Shown piece after piece: positions 46,601 to 54,959 of a DNA stretch of 64,000 nucleotides. The position numbers were made by a program, and so were the translations under genes. The notes under the pieces were generated by a model, which worked only from the letters and a program-made list of their open reading frames with translations, made no database searches and had not been told where the DNA came from. The stretch covers positions 1,314,501-1,378,500 of the forward strand of contig NZ_OY775905.1 in NCBI RefSeq assembly GCF_963675065.1, given 5' to 3'. This DNA comes from an uncultured Draconibacterium sp. (GTDB taxonomy: Bacteria > Bacteroidota > Bacteroidia > Bacteroidales > Prolixibacteraceae). The number at the start of each line of letters is the position of its first letter. Position 1 is the stretch's first letter.

Positions 46601-49600
46601 AATCAAATGTCGTTTTATCCAATGTAAGTGACGCAATTCCACAGTTGTCGGAACTGCCGTTATCAATATCTGCTGCGGTTATCGTGGCATTGCCTGATGC
46701 ATCCAGCTGAACCGTGATGTCCTGGCAAATTGCTGTAGGTGCAATATTGTCTTCCAATGTCACGGTCGCTGTACATGTGGAAGAATTACCGTTTACATCG
46801 GTTACCGTTAAAGTAACTGTGTTGCCGCCAACTTCTGTACAATCAAATGTCGTTTTATCCAATGTAAGTGACGCAATTCCACAGTTGTCGGAACTGCCGT
46901 TATCAATATCTGCTGCGGTTATCGTGGCATTGCCTGATGCATCCAGCTGAACCGTGATGTCCTGGCAAACTGCTGTAGGTGCAACATTGTCTTCCAATGT
47001 CACGGTCGCTGTACATGTGGAAGAATTACCGTTTACATCGGTTACCGTTAAAGTAACTGTGTTGCCGCCAACTTCTGTACAATCAAATGTCGTTTTATCC
47101 AATGTAAGTGACGCAATTCCACAGTTGTCGGAACTGCCGTTATCAATATCTGCTGCGGTTATCGTGGCATTGCCTGATGCATCCAGCTGAACCGTGATGT
47201 CCTGGCAAATTGCTGTAGGTGCAACATTGTCTTCCAATGTCACGGTCGCTGTACATGTGGAAGAATTACCGTTTACATCGGTTACCGTTAAAGTAACTGT
47301 GTTGCCGCCAACTTCTGTACAATCAAATGTCGTTTTATCCAATGTAAGTGACGCAATTCCACAGTTGTCGGAACTGCCGTTATCAATATCTGCTGCGGTT
47401 ATCGTGGCATTGCCTGATGCATCCAGCTGAACCGTGATGTCCTGGCAAATTGCTGTGGGTGCAATATTGTCTTCCAATGTCACGGTCGCTGTACATGTGG
47501 AAGAATTACCGTTTACATCGGTTACCGTTAAAGTAACTGTGTTGCCGCCAACTTCTGTACAATCAAATGTCGTTTTATCCAATGTAAGTGACGCAATTCC
47601 ACAGTTGTCGGAACTGCCGTTATCAATATCTGCTGCGGTTATCGTGGCATTGCCTGATGCATCCAGCTGAACCGTGATGTCCTGGCAAACTGCTGTGGGT
47701 GCAACATTGTCTTCCAATGTCACGGTCGCTGTACATGTGGAAGAATTACCGTTTACATCGGTTACCGTTAAAGTAACTGTGTTGCCGCCAACTTCTGTAC
47801 AATCAAATGTCGTTTTATCCAATGTAAGTGACGCAATTCCACAGTTGTCGGAACTGCCGTTATCAATATCTGCTGCGGTTATCGTGGCATTGCCTGATGC
47901 ATCCAGCTGAACCGTGATGTCCTGGCAAATTGCTGTGGGTGCAACATTGTCTTCCAATGTCACGGTCGCTGTACATGTGGAAGAATTACCGTTTACATCG
48001 GTTACCGTTAAAGTAACTGTGTTGCCGCCAACTTCTGTACAATCAAATGTCGTTTTATCCAATGTAAGTGACGCAATTCCACAGTTGTCGGAACTGCCGT
48101 TATCAATATCTGCTGCGGTTATCGTGGCATTGCCTGATGCATCCAGCTGAACCGTGATGTCCTGGCAAATTGCTGTGGGTGCAACATTGTCTTCCAATGT
48201 CACGGTCGCTGTACATGTGGAAGAATTACCGTTTACATCGGTTACCGTTAAAGTAACTGTGTTGCCGCCAACTTCTGTACAATCAAATGTCGTTTTATCC
48301 AATGTAAGTGACGCAATTCCACAGTTGTCGGAACTGCCGTTATCAATATCTGCTGCGGTTATCGTGGCATTGCCTGATGCATCCAGCTGAACCGTGATGT
48401 CCTGGCAAATTGCTGTGGGTGCAACATTGTCTTCCAATGTCACGGTCGCTGTACATGTGGAAGAATTACCGTTTACATCGGTTACCGTTAAAGTAACTGT
48501 GTTGCCGCCAACTTCTGTACAATCAAATGTCGTTTTATCCAATGTAAGTGACGCAATTCCACAGTTGTCGGAACTGCCGTTATCAATATCTGCTGCGGTT
48601 ATCGTGGCATTGCCTGATGCATCCAGCTGAACCGTGATGTCCTGGCAAATTGCTGTGGGTGCAACATTGTCTTCCAATGTCACGGTCGCTGTACATGTGG
48701 AAGAATTACCGTTTACATCGGTTACCGTTAAAGTAACTGTGTTGCCGCCAACTTCTGTACAATCAAATGTCGTTTTATCCAATGTAAGTGACGCAATTCC
48801 ACAGTTGTCGGAACTGCCGTTATCAATATCTGCTGCGGTTATCGTGGCATTGCCTGATGCATCCAGCTGAACCGTGATGTCCTGGCAAACTGCTGTGGGT
48901 GCAACATTGTCTTCCAATGTCACGGTCGCTGTACATGTGGAAGAATTACCGTTTACATCGGTTACCGTTAAAGTAACTGTGTTGCCGCCAACTTCTGTAC
49001 AATCAAATGTCGTTTTATCCAATGTAAGTGACGCAATTCCACAGTTGTCGGAACTGCCGTTATCAATATCTGCTGCGGTTATCGTGGCATTGCCTGATGC
49101 ATCCAGCTGAACCGTGATGTCCTGGCAAATTGCTGTGGGTGCAACATTGTCTTCCAATGTCACGGTCGCTGTACATGTGGAAGAATTACCGTTTACATCG
49201 GTTACCGTTAAAGTAACTGTGTTGCCGCCAACTTCTGTACAATCAAATGTCGTTTTATCCAATGTAAGTGACGCAATTCCACAGTTGTCGGAACTGCCGT
49301 TATCAATATCTGCTGCGGTTATCGTGGCATTGCCTGATGCATCCAGCTGAACCGTGATGTCCTGGCAAATTGCTGTGGGTGCAACATTGTCTTCCAATGT
49401 CACGGTCGCTGTACATGTGGAAGAATTACCGTTTACATCGGTTACCGTTAAAGTAACTGTGTTGCCGCCAACTTCTGTACAATCAAATGTCGTTTTATCC
49501 AATGTAAGTGACGCAATTCCACAGTTGTCGGAACTGCCGTTATCAATATCTGCTGCGGTTATCGTGGCATTGCCTGATGCATCCAGCTGAACCGTGATGT

Positions 49601-52600
49601 CCTGGCAAACTGCTGTGGGTGCAACATTGTCTTCCAATGTCACGGTCGCTGTACATGTGGAAGAATTACCGTTTACATCGGTTACCGTTAAAGTAACTGT
49701 GTTGCCGCCAACTTCTGTACAATCAAATGTCGTTTTATCCAATGTAAGTGACGCAATTCCACAGTTGTCGGAACTGCCGTTATCAATATCTGCTGCGGTT
49801 ATCGTGGCATTGCCTGATGCATCCAGCTGAACCGTGATGTCCTGGCAAATTGCTGTGGGTGCAACATTGTCTTCCAATGTCACGGTCGCTGTACATGTGG
49901 AAGAATTACCGTTTACATCGGTTACCGTTAAAGTAACTGTGTTGCCGCCAACTTCTGTACAATCAAATGTCGTTCTATCCAATGTAAGTGACGCAATTCC
50001 ACAGTTGTCGGAACTGCCGTTATCAATATCTGCTGCGGTTATCGTGGCATTGCCTGATGCATCCAGCTGAACCGTGATGTCCTGGCAAACTGCTGTAGGT
50101 GCAACATTGTCTTCCAATGTCACGGTCGCTGTACATGTGGAAGAATTACCGTTTACATCGGTTACCGTTAAAGTAACTGTGTTGCCGCCAACTTCTGTAC
50201 AATCAAATGTCGTTTTATCCAATGTAAGTGACGCAATTCCACAGTTGTCGGAACTGCCGTTATCAATATCTGCTGCGGTTATCGTGGCATTGCCTGATGC
50301 ATCCAGCTGAACCGTGATGTCCTGGCAAACTGCTGTAGGTGCAATAATATCTCCAACAACAATGTCAACTGTTGTTTGTGAGCTACATCCATTTGCAGAA
50401 GCAGTAATTGTAAAAGTCGTAGTTTCCAGACTACCAGGATTTGAACTGTTAATAACGCCATCTATTGTACTTCCAGAGCCACTATCATTAATACCCGTAA
50501 GAGTTGAAGTATTATCCCTCGTCCAAGTATAAGAAGTTCCAGGAACATTATTAGGATTAGTAATAGTTATTTCGAACATGCCTCCCGGACAAATTTGTTG
50601 AGTAAGAGGTGTTACAGAAACAGTTGGAATTATGTTAACGGATACAACAACATTATCACTCGTTGTAAATCCATTACCATCAGTAACTGTAACCGAATAA
50701 GTTCCGGCATCAGCCGCAGATAAATTGGTGCGGATTGGATTTTGATCTGTTGAAGTAAATCCACTGGGTCCTGTCCATGCAAAGGTAAAAGGTGCATCGC
50801 CTGTTGGACTTGCGGTTAAGTTTATAGGATCTCCTTCGCACACAGTGTTATTAGTAGCACTTGCAGTAACCGTAGGATCTTCAGCGGTAATTCCCGTAAT
50901 ATCAAGATCTCCGCTAAGGCCATTAAATGTAATTGTATTTCCACCAGCCAGATTTCCTTTTGTCCAAGTAGTTCCGTTCCAGGCACCCGCTTTTATTTCA
51001 GATTCTGTTCCAACAATATCAGTTGAGTTATAATCTGCCGTGAAAGTATAATCAGAATTAGCAATGCCCGTTAAACCAACCGTCCAGTAGCGTGAAAGAT
51101 AATTAATATCGCTCTCATTATTAGTAAAAACATTATTGGTAGTCGATACGGTTATTGAAGCACCAGGAGCATACGAATCGGCTGTTATATCTATTTCTAC
51201 CGGAATTTCATTTCCTGATCCGTCACTTAAGCTAAAGATATAAGTACCATTAGCATCAATGATTCGTGTTAATACCAGTTCTGTATTAGCGGATGTGGTA
51301 ATATGAGGAATATTGATTGCACTGATAATATTGTAGGTGTTGTTTGTGCCATCGCCAAAATGGAAAACTCCGTTTGTAATGGTTTTTGTGCCATTTCCCG
51401 CAATTTCTGCAATTCCCAAATCTACCGCAGTTCCACTTGTACTATTGGCATGAATTATATTTATCGTTCCGGCAGTAAAACTAAAGGCACCTTGTTGAGT
51501 AACATTTAAAGCTCCCGTACCTGAAAGACCATTCCCAACCGTTGCCAGGTTTATTGTACCTCCTGAAATATTGATTCCTGAAGGAATTCCAGTGACCAAT
51601 GTTCCTCCTGCTGAATTTTCCAAACGCCCTGCAATGTTTACTGTACCTCCACTCACTTCGAAGGCGCCATCAGTTTGCGTATGCACAGCATTCCCTGTAC
51701 TATTTCCAAAGTTAGCTGTACCAGACGTAATCCGAATCAATCCTTCATTTGTAATGGTATAGTCTCCGGTATTTATAGTTGCACCATTTACATGAATTCC
51801 GGCTGCTTTTGGGAGAGAAAATGCCGAACTTAAAGCATAGGTACCAGTTGTTAGCTCCAAAAGGCCACTGGTAAAAGTATAATTCCCCAATGAAACTGCT
51901 CCTACTGAATTTATTTCAAGCGAACTGGAAACATCCGAGCCTTTATTCAATACGAAATCATTGAAAGTCGTTGCTGAACTTCCACGAATAGTGGCATCTG
52001 TCGAACCTGTAAATTCAACCGTTCCTGTCCCAGCAGTAAATGTTCCGTTATTGGTCCAGTTACCGTAGTTGGTTATTGTTCCAGATCCAACGGTTAAAAC
52101 TCCATTGTTGGTTAGGTTACCGTCAACTTGCAGATTATTGTTTCCTAATAAAAGAGTTCCATTATTAGTAATATCTACACATGTACGATTATCAGTAAGC
52201 GTAATTGTTGCTCCTGAGACAATTTCTACATCATCAGTCGAAGATGGTACTACTCCTCCTACCCATGAACTACCATCGTTCCAATTTCCTCCGGTTACAG
52301 TTGATACGAATAACCCTGCCGTTCCCATCCCCGATTTCAAAACAACCTCTTCCGCTTCAACGCTAATCAAATGCTCGGCAACACCCCGGTTTCCGTTTAC
52401 ATCGGTAATTTCATAAGTTCGGGTAATTGTATAAGGGCAATCCGGATTACTTTTGGATTCGGAAGACAAGCGGAATGTTGAATAATAAATTTGACAGTTG
52501 TCATGAACTGTTCCACCGGCATTTGCAAATTCAGTCCAGGTGGAATAAGCAGCGGGGATAGATTGTCCACATTTTCGCTGAATAGTTGCAGGAGCATTGA

Positions 52601-53930
52601 GCACCGGTGCCTGATTATCAGATACCAAAATGCTAAAATCGAAGGTCAATAAACGCACACCATCCTCGTAAACCATTACGGTGTAGTCGCCATCGCTTAA
52701 GGTGGTTTGATCTTCAGCTCCCTGTACAATACCACTTCCATTTTGTGTCGACCAAACAAAACTAACTATTCCGGAGGCACCATTTACGGTCAGGTCAACC
52801 ACTCCGGTTCTGCTGCCTTTACAGCTAACATCTGTTTTTGAGAATAAAATTTCTGCCTGCGTTTCTGCTCCGGGCTCTAAAAGTACTTCAGGTTCGTTCG
52901 ATTCAACTGTGGCTTCATAAGCCATTCCTTCTCCTGTTACCTCTATTACGTGCTTAACTTCGGCTACATTGCCATCATTGTCCGAAATACTATAGGTACG
53001 TGTTACTGTGTAGGGGCAGGTTATACCGCTGCTGGTTTGGCCCACGTATCTAAAACTTCCGTAGTTAACCGAACAGTTGTCATTTGCGCTTCCGCCTGCC
53101 CGTTCAAATTGTGCCCATGTTGTAAAGGCATCAGGTACGGATTGTCCACATTCGCTTTCCGAATCCGGTGGCGCAATCAATTCCGGAGCTTCATCATCGA
53201 TAACCATTACGGTAAAATTATGAACCGCCGTATTTACTCCATCGCTAATTCGATATTCAACCAGAGTTGAACCAACCGGGAATTGCTGACCTGAATTGTA
53301 ATTACTGGAATAAATCAATTGATCCTGAGCCACACAATTATCGATAGCAGAAGGTTCAGTCCAATTCACATTTGCATAACATTCCTCAGACAGAGTTCGA
53401 ACCGTTATGTGCCCGGGAGAGCTGATCAGGCGGGGAACCTGGTCATCTGAAACAGTAACAGTAAAGGTGCAGAAAACCGGATCGTTGTAAAGAGTTCTGC
53501 CCCGATATGCGACTACGGTGCTACCTTCGTTGAATAAGTATGAGGGAAGTTGGTTCACGCCTGTGCCCGGCGACTGATCGCGGGTTGCTCCTTCCATTTG
53601 CCAGGTAAGCGAAGTAAGTACATTATCAGGATCGAGGATGGCCAGACCTGAAGTGACAAGGGCATCACATGAATTCAGGTCGGTATATATTGAGATATCT
53701 TCCGGACAAACAATGCCTGTTGTATCGTCTTGAGAAGCAGGGATGTCCGAAATTTCTGAAAGTAATTGATTTGAAATTGAGGGCGAAACAAAGCCCATTA
53801 AAGAATCTTTTGCAGGAGAAAATGAGGCATAGCTCTCACTACTCTCAGCATTGGGTTCTGTAAAACACAGAAAAACAGCCAGCAAAAGGAATGCTGTTTT
53901 TAAAGTCTGGTTATGTTTCAATTTGGTCAC
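37632..53930 (-). CDS. Giant secreted repeat protein (5,432 aa) with HYR, SprB-like, PKD-like and jelly-roll domains
   Basis: A signal peptide (TAFLLLAVFLCFTEPNAES) precedes HYR-like domains (to about residue 550), a beta-helix-like stretch rich in NNGTLL and NGTFTAG (about 570-760), and further Ig-like modules. Residues about 1197-2565 are 18 nearly identical 80-residue HYR-like units, followed by about six diverged ones. Then come PKD-like modules joined by VTVSPKP-type linkers, a MAM/CBM-like jelly roll (about 3530-3700: DFENGASDWTTGSNITSSAW), a second one (about 3820-4025), SprB-like repeats, and HYR domains to the end. It stops at REITITPRPEVRKTDY with no type IX C-terminal domain. The stop is real in all the sequence I can read; no domain continues in another frame. 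Surface adhesion or matrix function is inference. Confidence 0.88.
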   Translation of the reverse strand: MTKLKHNQTLKTAFLLLAVFLCFTEPNAESSESYASFSPAKDSLMGFVSPSISNQLLSEISDIPASQDDTTGIVCPEDISIYTDLNSCDALVTSGLAILDPDNVLTSLTWQMEGATRDQSPGTGVNQLPSYLFNEGSTVVAYRGRTLYNDPVFCTFTVTVSDDQVPRLISSPGHITVRTLSEECYANVNWTEPSAIDNCVAQDQLIYSSNYNSGQQFPVGSTLVEYRISDGVNTAVHNFTVMVIDDEAPELIAPPDSESECGQSVPDAFTTWAQFERAGGSANDNCSVNYGSFRYVGQTSSGITCPYTVTRTYSISDNDGNVAEVKHVIEVTGEGMAYEATVESNEPEVLLEPGAETQAEILFSKTDVSCKGSRTGVVDLTVNGASGIVSFVWSTQNGSGIVQGAEDQTTLSDGDYTVMVYEDGVRLLTFDFSILVSDNQAPVLNAPATIQRKCGQSIPAAYSTWTEFANAGGTVHDNCQIYYSTFRLSSESKSNPDCPYTITRTYEITDVNGNRGVAEHLISVEAEEVVLKSGMGTAGLFVSTVTGGNWNDGSSWVGGVVPSSTDDVEIVSGATITLTDNRTCVDITNNGTLLLGNNNLQVDGNLTNNGVLTVGSGTITNYGNWTNNGTFTAGTGTVEFTGSTDATIRGSSATTFNDFVLNKGSDVSSSLEINSVGAVSLGNYTFTSGLLELTTGTYALSSAFSLPKAAGIHVNGATINTGDYTITNEGLIRITSGTANFGNSTGNAVHTQTDGAFEVSGGTVNIAGRLENSAGGTLVTGIPSGINISGGTINLATVGNGLSGTGALNVTQQGAFSFTAGTINIIHANSTSGTAVDLGIAEIAGNGTKTITNGVFHFGDGTNNTYNIISAINIPHITTSANTELVLTRIIDANGTYIFSLSDGSGNEIPVEIDITADSYAPGASITVSTTNNVFTNNESDINYLSRYWTVGLTGIANSDYTFTADYNSTDIVGTESEIKAGAWNGTTWTKGNLAGGNTITFNGLSGDLDITGITAEDPTVTASATNNTVCEGDPINLTASPTGDAPFTFAWTGPSGFTSTDQNPIRTNLSAADAGTYSVTVTDGNGFTTSDNVVVSVNIIPTVSVTPLTQQICPGGMFEITITNPNNVPGTSYTWTRDNTSTLTGINDSGSGSTIDGVINSSNPGSLETTTFTITASANGCSSQTTVDIVVGDIIAPTAVCQDITVQLDASGNATITAADIDNGSSDNCGIASLTLDKTTFDCTEVGGNTVTLTVTDVNGNSSTCTATVTLEDNVAPTAVCQDITVQLDASGNATITAADIDNGSSDNCGIASLTLDRTTFDCTEVGGNTVTLTVTDVNGNSSTCTATVTLEDNVAPTAICQDITVQLDASGNATITAADIDNGSSDNCGIASLTLDKTTFDCTEVGGNTVTLTVTDVNGNSSTCTATVTLEDNVAPTAVCQDITVQLDASGNATITAADIDNGSSDNCGIASLTLDKTTFDCTEVGGNTVTLTVTDVNGNSSTCTATVTLEDNVAPTAICQDITVQLDASGNATITAADIDNGSSDNCGIASLTLDKTTFDCTEVGGNTVTLTVTDVNGNSSTCTATVTLEDNVAPTAICQDITVQLDASGNATITAADIDNGSSDNCGIASLTLDKTTFDCTEVGGNTVTLTVTDVNGNSSTCTATVTLEDNVAPTAVCQDITVQLDASGNATITAADIDNGSSDNCGIASLTLDKTTFDCTEVGGNTVTLTVTDVNGNSSTCTATVTLEDNVAPTAICQDITVQLDASGNATITAADIDNGSSDNCGIASLTLDKTTFDCTEVGGNTVTLTVTDVNGNSSTCTATVTLEDNVAPTAICQDITVQLDASGNATITAADIDNGSSDNCGIASLTLDKTTFDCTEVGGNTVTLTVTDVNGNSSTCTATVTLEDNVAPTAICQDITVQLDASGNATITAADIDNGSSDNCGIASLTLDKTTFDCTEVGGNTVTLTVTDVNGNSSTCTATVTLEDNVAPTAICQDITVQLDASGNATITAADIDNGSSDNCGIASLTLDKTTFDCTEVGGNTVTLTVTDVNGNSSTCTATVTLEDNVAPTAVCQDITVQLDASGNATITAADIDNGSSDNCGIASLTLDKTTFDCTEVGGNTVTLTVTDVNGNSSTCTATVTLEDNIAPTAICQDITVQLDASGNATITAADIDNGSSDNCGIASLTLDKTTFDCTEVGGNTVTLTVTDVNGNSSTCTATVTLEDNVAPTAICQDITVQLDASGNATITAADIDNGSSDNCGIASLTLDKTTFDCTEVGGNTVTLTVTDVNGNSSTCTATVTLEDNVAPTAVCQDITVQLDASGNATITAADIDNGSSDNCGIASLTLDKTTFDCTEVGGNTVTLTVTDVNGNSSTCTATVTLEDNIAPTAICQDITVQLDASGNATITAADIDNGSSDNCGIASLTLDKTTFDCTEVGGNTVTLTVTDVNGNSSTCTATVTLEDNIAPTAVCQDITVQLDASGNATITAADIDNGSSDNCGIASLTLDKTTFDCTEVGGNTVTLTVTDVNGNSSTCTATVTLEDNIAPTAICQDITVQLDASGNATITAADIDNGSSDNCAITSRTLSQNNFDCDDVGENTVTLTITDVNGNSSTCDAKVTVEQTILPTALCKDIIVELDASGNATITAGDIDNGSSVVCGTPTLSIDQSTFDCNDVGTQTVILTVSDQNGNSSQCTATVTVQDNILPTVVCQDIIVALDASGAATIAAADIDNGSSDNCSIASLVLDQTSFDCSEVGDHTVTLTVTDEHGNSNSCTANVEIIDNINPIAICRDLTIQLNSSGTAVIAAADINDGSSDNCSIASVTINQTIFDCTHIGTNTVTLTVTDASGNSSTCDGTVTVEDNANPIAICKNYTVQLDATGNASITAADIDNGSNDACGIASLDLDRYDFTCADLGTNNVTLTVTDNNGNQSSCPAVVTVIDNLPPTASAGGSATICIDETHTLSGATANNGTIEWTHNGQGSLSDETTLTPSYTSVLADAGQTVTLTLTVTGSNACGTNIATATYTIDVNAVATVNPVDPMEYCAGETTTAVTLGSNLAGATFNISGGQDVGLFNQNGVSEIPSFTAIANTATISITPVYNGCAGDPIDVEITVKPRPSVSAAPLFQTICSGEATDIALGSNIPGATMSWTTTVEPAGSNITGMTAGVDESTLTISDVLVNNETTEVTVNYHIRAKADACEGPELNIVVKVKPALSASIAGTTTVCQEDPAPNITIEVTGGTAPYILTYNINGGSDIDVQLNSGTLINIPAPTDTDGDFVYTLVSVYESGGCTHMVNETATVTVSPKPYLSSTLTPSGVCSNNAFVYTPTSDTPGTTFSWSRAAVAGIDNPADTGTDDIYEFLINTTNAPIPVVYTYTLEAAGCTNTQDVVVMVTPTPSLTSTLSPDGVCSESPFSYTPTSDVSETTFPWIRAAVAGISNPAASGLGDILEVLVNINDNPIAVTYEYTLTSNDCVNPATYPVVVVVTPAPEVTVSADVSCVCPGGSVNLSSGSDIGGMPLDPILLNEDFENGASDWTTGSNITSSAWTIRNEDDYSDYFDSDDDSKYYLANSYQVNGNTRSRLTSPAINTVGYTSLTLDFYHNYDDDSKDDNADILVSTNGSDWTRVVRYNSDQGSRKGFSHATVDLTAYINESTLYIRFRYRAKRDRWWAIDNVTVTGTSTGGAVDVSWESIPAGFTSNEANPTNVTISEPTQFVATYVDPDTNCPGRDTVFVDICETPDPVIAPDYCAVAPNVLLTAYGGGAGATYDWRDSEGDQVGTDQQYIVSLVDRYQVTITNPNGCSATTQLEVSNEMVTNGDFEAGDTGFITDYLPSNNLATGGQGGSTGGEGLYAIGDDANDYHSNFWGDSDHTTGSGNYMIINGKGSQYVVWENAADITLLPGTNYYFSGWAMSLNSVGNDAQLVYEIEYDGIVEQIGSTAIIQPGVQNDNNTWLSSGRFYGNWTYTGTSITTARIRVVNLRPDDPGNDFGIDDLSFGTFDPFPLVIDVDFDEVCEGDTLFLYSNSQYGKEPIIYSWTGPNGFTSTEQNPIIPNFSIADAGKYKLEAQDAYGCDILPDSTVVPFNEAPIANAGPDDFVCTANPVVNLNGSIGGSATSGYWTGSGGSFVPDANALNATYTISQTEIDAGIAELILSTNDPTGVCEADKDTVYITIYNSLEITTSSTMPDCHGGANGTATATVSVTTVEPYTYLWSDGQTTPIARNLAAGTYTVTVTDANGCTAQATVTVDEPDLFVISAISPIISAPSCYGATDGSATMEVTGGTPPYSFIWDAATGDQRTATASNLAAGTYTVLVTDANGCSAATFTATIPNPPPPSLQCPDDVEDIIDDAACTIVLDDIEEPVFDGYCTTTLSYELSGATTGSGTGSVNGQVNFNVGITTVTYRIEDTAGNQDECSFTVWVKHQNLLPTRYDCPDPIVNAGTPDNYECLKNVTLGQVTLDDQCNEIESIWHDSPYSSDPANASGDYPVGSTSFQWFIRDVSGNIETCDVTVIVDDLDPVITCPVDVIETIAANECSKTGVTIDPPDYDDNCPNPVLSYVLTGATTGSGTGEVPSYQVFNIGVTTVTYTVTDAHNNTAQCSFNVTIERLSIPPAVITCPPNPAKVTAVGGTCFAPVSPAAPTVVDPCATTTYTIVNDFNNSDDASDSYPVGTTIVTWTISDNSGKTYECTQTVVVEDLDPTITCPTSVAETIAADQCSKTGVTIDPPTFSDNCPNPVLAYTLSGATTGSGINVVPASQVFNIGVTTVTYTVTDTDNRTAECSFTVTIERLSIPPAVITCPVDPPSVTAVAGTCFAPVNPDAPVISDPCATASYTIVNDFTGTDDASGSYPVGTTTVTWTITDNSGKIYTCEQEVVVEDLDPVISCPSDVSEIIAADACSKSDVVLGTPTYSDNCPNPVLTYELSGATTGSGSGTVPANQVFNIGETTVTYTVTDTDNRSASCSYTVTIVRFSIPPAAINCPPDPTPLTAVAGTCFAPVSPAPPTINDPCATTTYTIVNDFTGTDDASDSYPVGTTTVIWTITDNSGKIYTCNQEVIVEDIPPSINCPADYTFLADENVNYKDNVTLADPTYEDNCPNPILEWTRVEPDGTTTHSASTGINFIANPGRYYIGVTTITYKITDSSGLTDECSFTVTVTGIPEIDCPDDILQPTDAGVCTRALDPGVPVLKPGSPTVDSWTWEMTGATTGSGSNAGNTPNPISPNPYTFNVGVTTITWTACNISGCATCEQIIIITDEEPPVITADPYENCVDPLHWAVYNENNPTPQFGHVDPNLEKSPIDYRTLLAGDTDLDLTSLTDNCCDSLSMINNLQWRIEFADTPDPITGAAVSHPNITGEGQPSEYTDPDTGLPTDILLWGDGVTFNEEVHHIFYWAEDCNGNVSDEIMREITITPRPEVRKTDY
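46234..50340 (-). repeat. Array of near-identical 240-bp units inside the giant gene
   Basis: Seventeen full 240-bp periods plus the flanking partial unit encode 18 copies of an 80-residue HYR-like module (CQDITVQLDASGNATITAAD...). Units differ at only four sites I could find: I/V in AxCQD, a synonymous CCC/CCT proline codon, I/V in EDNxAP, and one K/R change in the unit read at about 49974. Synonymous positions are otherwise identical, so the units are recently homogenised. Copy number may be wrong if the assembly collapsed the array. Confidence 0.95.
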
Positions 53931-54026
53931 TTAACAATTCTTTTTTTTAATGAGTTTCGTCTTTACATAAATTTTAATTTAACCGTTACACAATCATTTT
54001 CGGGTTTGTAATTGAGTTATTCGTCA

Positions 54027-54959
54027 TTAAAAGTATCTCGACCTTAAATAACTACGTCCAAAAAAGTCCACATCAAAACCAAAAGTAAATTCAAAGGTTC
54101 CGTTCTGATATGAGTATATTTCGTTTGTTGTAATGTCCATGGCAAATCCCACTCTAAACTTGTTACTAAACATCCAGTTTCCGGTAAAACAAATTGCACC
54201 ACCGGTACGCCCCAATACACCAAGCCACAGTTTTTCACGGATCATAAAGTTAGCGGCAAGATCAATCTGCATGGGTGCACCCCAGGTCGCTTTGACCAGC
54301 AATGTGGGTTTAAACACAAAATAATTAAATGGATCAAGCGGAACTACATAACCACCGTTCAGGTAGATGGTACGCACCTCGGCACTGGTAGAATAGTTAT
54401 GGAAATTCTCTTTCAGATCATTTTCAATAAGCTTTGGAATAGAAAATCCGGCATAAAAATAATCCTGGTAAATAAATATTCCGAAACCAAAATTGGGCAG
54501 AAATGACAAATCTACATCTTCATCAAAAGCCCTGTCGTACTTTCCGTCGGGATATAAAATGTATTCGGTAAGCGGGTTTTTATAATTGGTAAAACCAAAT
54601 TTCACACCCATTCGCATACGTGTACGGCGCGAAAGGTATACTTCGTAAGCATAATCGCCAAGTACAGTTAAGCGCTTTTCACGACCAAATGTGTCGTTCA
54701 TGATATTGAGTCCAACACCAACAGCTTCGTTTCGTAAAGGTGAGTGAAATGAAATGTATTCAGTCAGAGGCGAACGGTTAATCCCTGCCCACTGTTTTCT
54801 TACTAAAGTGGTAAAACCTATCTTTTCCCACATTCCTGCATAAGCCGGATTAATGATTTGGCCATTATACATGTATGAGGTGAAAATAGGATCTTGTTGT
54901 GCACCACATCGGAGTGATATTAGCAAGACAAATATCCCTAATACAACAATTCTTTTAAT
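54027..54959 (-). CDS. PorP/SprF-family type IX secretion membrane protein, probable AUU start
   Basis: 310 residues if translation begins at ATT 54957-54959, which gives (M)KRIVVLGIFVLLISLRCGA followed by QQDPIFTSYMYN, the usual mature N-terminus of this family (Ala-Gln-Gln-Asp-Pro). The first standard start codon in frame, TTG at 54926, would remove most of the signal peptide; no ATG or GTG lies upstream in frame. The rest is an outer-membrane beta-barrel: NPAYAGMWEKIGFTTLVRKQWAG, LNIMNDTFGREKRLTVLGDYAY, and a final barrel strand set ending RYF. SprF-like proteins help export partner adhesins with gliding-type C-terminal domains. It heads the adhesin block, 96 bp before the giant gene. Confidence 0.85.
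   Translation of the reverse strand: MKRIVVLGIFVLLISLRCGAQQDPIFTSYMYNGQIINPAYAGMWEKIGFTTLVRKQWAGINRSPLTEYISFHSPLRNEAVGVGLNIMNDTFGREKRLTVLGDYAYEVYLSRRTRMRMGVKFGFTNYKNPLTEYILYPDGKYDRAFDEDVDLSFLPNFGFGIFIYQDYFYAGFSIPKLIENDLKENFHNYSTSAEVRTIYLNGGYVVPLDPFNYFVFKPTLLVKATWGAPMQIDLAANFMIREKLWLGVLGRTGGAICFTGNWMFSNKFRVGFAMDITTNEIYSYQNGTFEFTFGFDVDFFGRSYLRSRYF

Noticed and set aside
46234..50310. Seventeen consecutive + strand frames of 78 residues with the same sequence
   Set aside because: They are the reverse-frame shadow of the 240-bp array in the giant gene. The period is a multiple of three, so any open frame repeats. They have no start signals.
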